Assembly: GCA_031550915.1 (NCBI GenBank) | Contig: JAVBOF010000142.1 | Coordinates: forward strand, 1-8,430 | Length of the DNA: 8,430 bases | Direction of reading: 5' to 3' | From: JAVBOF01 sp031550915 | Lineage (GTDB): Bacteria; Bacillota; Clostridia; Christensenellales; MGBC116941 | Shown: one piece after another, positions 5,280 to 8,430 of the stretch | How the letters are laid out: each line of letters begins with the position of its first letter | Position numbering within the stretch: position 1 is the stretch's first letter | Translations under genes and position numbers: made by a program | Notes under the pieces: model-generated | Told to the model about the DNA's origin: nothing | What the model saw: only the letters and a program-made list of their open reading frames with translations | Databases searched by the model: none

Positions 5280-6665
5280 TTAGATATTGTTCTTGATCTC
5301 TACGAACGTTGAAAATTGCATTCCGTAATATACGAAATTCACTGCGCAATTCTGATATTTGGCAATTATGTCCCTAACCTGCCATAGCCCTATGCCGCTG
5401 TGGTTTTCCTTTGTTGTATAGCCGAGTGAGGCGACCTGCACGATATCGACAACTTCCTTTACAGAGTTAGTTATAACGATCAACTTATCGCAAAATTGCT
5501 TTTCCTCAATAGAAAAGCTGACCCTACGGCTTTCAGTTTCGCAAGCGGCTTCGATCGCGTTATCGAGAAGATTTCCCAGCATTCTGCACAGATCGAAATT
5601 ATCAATTGCAATATTATCGATCGGGCAATGCAAGGAGATATTCATCGTTACTCCTTGCGACTCGGCACGCTCGCTCTTCTGTATTAGAAGTGAGCATAAC
5701 GCTGGGTTTTGGTCCATATTTTTGGCAATGTCAAGCTGGTCACCCGCTGTTACCGTTGTGCTTACAAGCTTTTCATGATACTCTTTCAATCCTTTAAGGT
5801 CGTCGAGCGTTATATAGCCGCTGTAGGTTCCGAGGATATTATAAAAGTCATGCTTCACAGCACGGAAGTCTGTGATGACACCGTTTAGCGTATTAATATG
5901 GGCTGCGTTGTTCTGTAGATTGACCTTGTCCGCGTTAAGCTTTAACCTCAGAATAATAATTACAATGGAAAGAACGATGATTATAGTAACTATCAGCATT
6001 GCCAGGGCATCTTTTTCGTAGATTATTTGCGTTGCGGATACTCCGGCATATGCAACAAACATGATGCCGGAAATCGCAATAACTTTTTTAACGATAGAAC
6101 CTGAGAATACATTGTCAGTCATTGTAACCGCAGCGCTTTTCGATTTGATAAAGCGGGAGAATATCAAGTATAGTATTATATTCATAAATGCGCTCACTAC
6201 CTCGGAACCCGCGTCTATCATATAATTATAATGCGCCGATGTCTGCTGGAAGATGCCGAAATTTACTATCCTAGACAAACAAAGTATTAGCAGCGCGAAA
6301 AGATAAATGCAAAACATCATATGGATCATACGGTGCTTTGCAATCTTAAATATCTTGTTGCAGATGAAAAACTCCAGCAGATACAAGACCGGATTAGGGG
6401 TCGCTAACAGGTAAACAGAGTTTCCAAGGCCCTGGAATCCGCTGAGTGCATATGGTATATATATCATCAGGATCTGAAATATAACTAATGTTGAAGCAAA
6501 GAACAGCTTCATGCGCTGTGATATCTTTGCAGCAAAAAGCGTTAGAAAGATAGATACGACGATGTAGGCGAAGATGAAATTTGCGACATTTACGATGACA
6601 AACAGAATTAATTCCATTGTCCGCGTATATGCAAAATCCAAATAGAAGAAACTCGGCAGCATCAT
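5280..6665 (-). CDS. Membrane-bound GHKL sensor histidine kinase (HPK10/AgrC-like)
   Basis: A 461-residue sensor kinase. The first 240 residues are very hydrophobic, with six or seven membrane helices (roughly 18-46, 54-74, 90-105, 112-135, 150-172, 192-215, 219-241). A short linker with coiled-coil character follows. The phosphoacceptor region is at about 267-280 (FRAVKHDFYNIL, H272), of the HD-x2-N type found in AgrC-like kinases. The ATP-binding domain shows an N-box at 363-371 (LGNLLDNAIEA) and a G-box GIGL at 424-427. All key residues are intact, so it should be active. The start at ATG 6665 is supported by GAGGTGGG just upstream (complement of 6669-6676); a later Met at residue 17 is less likely. 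The usual LytTR response regulator and peptide genes (agrB/agrD type) are not visible nearby. The ligand and the partner are unknown. Confidence 0.88.
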   Translation of the reverse strand: MMLPSFFYLDFAYTRTMELILFVIVNVANFIFAYIVVSIFLTLFAAKISQRMKLFFASTLVIFQILMIYIPYALSGFQGLGNSVYLLATPNPVLYLLEFFICNKIFKIAKHRMIHMMFCIYLFALLILCLSRIVNFGIFQQTSAHYNYMIDAGSEVVSAFMNIILYLIFSRFIKSKSAAVTMTDNVFSGSIVKKVIAISGIMFVAYAGVSATQIIYEKDALAMLIVTIIIVLSIVIIILRLKLNADKVNLQNNAAHINTLNGVITDFRAVKHDFYNILGTYSGYITLDDLKGLKEYHEKLVSTTVTAGDQLDIAKNMDQNPALCSLLIQKSERAESQGVTMNISLHCPIDNIAIDNFDLCRMLGNLLDNAIEAACETESRRVSFSIEEKQFCDKLIVITNSVKEVVDIVQVASLGYTTKENHSGIGLWQVRDIIAKYQNCAVNFVYYGMQFSTFVEIKNNI

Positions 6666-6702
6666 AATCCCACCTCATTTTTTATAGACACAATTAAGGC
6701 GT

Positions 6703-6730
6703 ATTTAAAGTTTTTTGCAAAAACGGTCAA
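6703..6730 (-). promoter_or_regulatory. Weak candidate promoter for the sensor kinase
   Basis: Read on the - strand, TTGACC (6730-6725) is followed after 16 bases by TTAAAT (6708-6703), about 30 bases before the kinase ribosome binding site. The -35 is good (5/6) and the -10 is poor (4/6 with a short spacer). No other candidate in the gap looks better. Confidence 0.3.
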
Positions 6731-6770
6731 CACGGCGTGTGCCATAATGATCATAAAAGTTGCCGCCAGA

Positions 6771-7330
6771 GATACTAATTATCGGATCCGTACCGTATCC
6801 GATACCCGGCCAATATGGATCAGCTTGTCCATCTCGAAATCATCCGTTGCTGTCATATGGATGTCGGCATTAGCATCTATAGTATTCCAGTTAATGCTAT
6901 TTCAACAACGTGAATCTATAAAAATCAGCATATGCTCTTGCAATGCTGCTTGCCGATTCTCCACTATACTTATATATGATATTATATCTCTTGATAGAAA
7001 CGATTGCAATGGCTGCCAAATTAATGAAACTAGGTAATTGAACGGTAAATCAAAGCCATCCGATACAATTGGTTATATATACCTAAAATGGCAATCCTAT
7101 AAACCGCATCAGCGTGAAATAAGAATTTCTCGTTTTGTATACCGGCAAGTGAGCGTATTTGTATTTCATTGAGAATATTGATGTTCCCGAGAAATATGCC
7201 TTTCCGTTCCAACCGATATAGCGCATCCCTTAGGAAGTATAATACCTTTTGAACAGCCGGACATTGTCTTCAAAATATTTTTTGGGGTTTACGATATCGG
7301 TTTTCTTATTTACAAGTAGCATCTTTTCTA
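6771..7330 (-). pseudogene. Possible decayed gene(s) of unknown function
   Basis: Several coding-like pieces follow one another on the - strand, broken by stops and frame changes, directly upstream of the kinase. In order they are: an ATG near 7323 opening with LLVNKKTDIVNPKKYFEDN and stopping near 7231; an overlapping frame with RDALYRLERKG that runs about 80 residues to a TAG at 7030-7032; a stretch containing SGESASSIARAYADFYRF in another frame; and a last piece with FEMDKLIHIGRVSDTVRIR ending in TAA near 6779. No piece has a convincing ribosome binding site and I recognise no family. The order and shared strand suggest one or two decayed genes, but chance frames in AT-rich DNA remain possible. 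Confidence 0.3.
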
Positions 7331-7360
7331 TCAGTACATACTATGAAAGGTGATGAACGG

Positions 7361-7392
7361 AACGACTCTAAGAGTGGTTTTTGTGTTATACT
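7361..7392 (+). promoter_or_regulatory. Diverged terminator/promoter element, copy 3
   Basis: ACTC (7365-7368) pairs with GAGT (7372-7375) around a three-base loop; with flanking AAC/GTT pairing this makes a short hairpin followed by five T residues (7378-7382). TGTTATACT then gives an extended -10 (TG 7384-7385, TATACT 7387-7392). The tail GAGTGGTTTTT plus GTTATA matches copy 2 closely, while the large loop with the TTGAAC -35 is missing. No good -35 is seen. Confidence 0.35.
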
Positions 7393-7498
7393 ATTGATAT
7401 ATATATTGTATTTGTATTGATAGAAGACCACACGGTCTAATTGCCAAATCGATACAGATTGCTGAAAAATAATTTATAATGAAGGTGGACAAAAATCA

Positions 7499-7618
7499 AT
7501 GAAAGTTGCTTTTGCTTAAGTTGATATGCCGTGCTATGACTTTCATGAAAAGCATAAGCGAAAGTACTTTTTTCAATATCGGCATCCATTGGTATTATTG
7601 GTTATCAATTCAGGATAA
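7499..7618 (+). pseudogene. Short interrupted frame with good ribosome binding site
   Basis: GAAGGTGG at 7481-7488 stands ten bases before ATG 7499. The frame gives MKVAFA, meets TAA at 7517-7519, then continues open as VDMPCYDFHEKHKRKYFF and on to TAA at 7616-7618, 39 codons in all. A single C to T change (CAA to TAA) would explain the interruption. Alternatively MKVAFA is a tiny leader peptide. It would be transcribed from the diverged promoter at 7361-7392. I recognise no family. Confidence 0.3.
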
Positions 7619-7634
7619 AAACAGTATATAATAT

Positions 7635-7663
7635 TTGAATAATATTGGCGGTTGAATTATAAT
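7635..7663 (+). promoter_or_regulatory. Promoter for the PAS membrane protein gene
   Basis: TTGAAT (7635-7640, 4/6) and a perfect TATAAT (7658-7663) are 17 bases apart. Transcription should begin near 7670, about 30 bases before the start codon. Confidence 0.6.
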
Positions 7664-7698
7664 TAAAGTGTATATCAGTAGGAAATACTGCAAGAAAG

Positions 7699-8430
7699 AT
7701 GAATGTCGTGGATAAATTTTTTCGCAAAGATGTCTTCAAAAACGAAAACGATTATGTAGAATATGTAAATATGTATGTCATAACGGCATTTGCTACGGTG
7801 CTGTATTTCGCCTATGGTATAATTTTCACTCTCTATGCCTACAACACCGTTCTTATCATTGCACAGTCAATAAGCGTATTGGTCTGCATCGGTGCGTTTG
7901 TTGTTAACCGGCGGTGGCTAAAGCCACGCATCGCCGCGATAGTTATGATTTTATTGGTTAGCGTTACGATAAATATCTGGGCATATACATTAAACGTAGG
8001 TGTTGATTTACGCTGGTATGCGATATTGGCGCTGTGCCCACTATATTTCTTTACCAGCTTAAACTTTCGCGATAAAATTGTTTTAGCCGCAATTGTTATG
8101 CTCTCATTCATTTCTTCAACTATGATTTGCAAGCTACATGAACCGCTTGTATATATGTTGAACTCAGATCTGTTTGATGCTATAAGCGCATTCGTTATAG
8201 TGGTCTCGATATCCTTTGAACTTATAATCTATAAGTTTATAAGCGATAAGAAGGATATTGAGCTCAACAGGATCGGCACCATCCTTGAAAACGTTGAATG
8301 CGGTATTGCAATAATTGATGCGGACACCTTTCAGGTTTTGGATATCAATCCTGTTGCCGCGCGAATATATGGAAAATCAAAAGAAGATATGATCGGTAAA
8401 AAATGCTACGGTATTATTTGCCCGGGGCCG
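7699..8430 (+). CDS. Membrane sensor protein with PAS domain, N-terminal part (3' end outside window)
   Basis: The frame is open from ATG 7699 to the window edge, 244 codons with no stop. After a charged N-terminus the protein has about six membrane helices (roughly 26-46, 50-69, 77-96, 105-119, 126-145, 160-180), with DLRWYAILALCPLYFFTSL in the fourth. A short linker then leads to a PAS domain starting near residue 193 (ILENVECGIAIIDADTFQVL, then NPVAARIYGKSKEDMIGKKC). The Cys-rich end C236-x4-CP-G is a common variant in PAS sensors. The output domain is beyond the edge; a histidine kinase or a GGDEF diguanylate cyclase are the likeliest choices by family habit. The ribosome binding site is poor: AAGAAAG touches ATG 7699 directly but lies nine bases from an in-frame GTG at 7708, so the GTG may be the real start. 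The promoter at 7635-7663 serves it. Confidence 0.85.
   Translation, partial: MNVVDKFFRKDVFKNENDYVEYVNMYVITAFATVLYFAYGIIFTLYAYNTVLIIAQSISVLVCIGAFVVNRRWLKPRIAAIVMILLVSVTINIWAYTLNVGVDLRWYAILALCPLYFFTSLNFRDKIVLAAIVMLSFISSTMICKLHEPLVYMLNSDLFDAISAFVIVVSISFELIIYKFISDKKDIELNRIGTILENVECGIAIIDADTFQVLDINPVAARIYGKSKEDMIGKKCYGIICPGP

Noticed and set aside
6780..6804. Inverted repeat ATCGGAT/ATCCGAT as terminator
   Set aside because: The arms are only 7-8 bp and no T-run follows on either strand. It may simply be chance.
6747..7037. A + strand frame of 96 codons
   Set aside because: It has no ribosome binding site and a product rich in Ser/Ile/Cys without family features. It lies opposite the coding-like - strand pieces and looks like their shadow.
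4670..7698. CRISPR array or tandem repeats in the gene-poor region
   Set aside because: No regularly spaced direct repeats are visible; the only repeats are the isolated hairpins and punctuation elements already listed.
7839..8132. A - strand frame of 97 codons
   Set aside because: It is antisense to the membrane part of the PAS sensor gene, which is clearly the coding strand because of its helices, PAS motif, promoter and unbroken frame to the edge.

Overview
The window looks like the chromosome of a motile, low-to-moderate GC Clostridia-type Firmicute. The grounds are the gene order flgE-flbD-fliL-fliM-fliY, a FliY that carries CheC-type phosphatase motifs fused to a FliN domain, strong AGGAGG-like ribosome binding sites, and two TTG starts (fliL, fliM). 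The genus cannot be named from the sequence.

Left part (1-3840): the end of a flagellar hook/switch operon on the + strand. It holds the C-terminal part of a hook protein (FlgE), FlbD, FliL, FliM and FliY. Together these make the hook, a membrane protein that supports the stator, and the C-ring switch that receives CheY-P. The motA and motB genes usually found between flbD and fliL are not there. The operon stops at fliY with a hairpin terminator instead of running on into cheY/fliO/fliP. The flbD-fliL and fliL-fliM gaps hold strong inverted repeats that could be regulatory.

Middle (3841-4670): a near-consensus promoter, fused to the end of the fliY terminator, drives a complete tRNA-Ser(UGA). 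A hairpin terminator follows. Its loop and right arm are interleaved with an extended -10 promoter (TTGAAC, 17 nt, TATAAT). This leads to a small acidic cytosolic protein of unknown function whose expected ATG appears to have become ATC. The same roughly 50-bp terminator/promoter unit recurs at 4619-4669, and a diverged form lies at 7361-7392.

Right part (4670-8430): AT-rich and gene-poor. It has one intact gene on the - strand, a membrane-anchored GHKL (HPK10/AgrC-like) histidine kinase with no response regulator in sight. On either side lie noncoding or decayed stretches. The window ends in a + strand gene, cut by the edge, for a six-helix membrane protein followed by a PAS domain, with its own good promoter. 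The drop in coding density and GC after tRNA-Ser suggests an accessory region next to a tRNA, but no duplicated tRNA end or integrase is seen.
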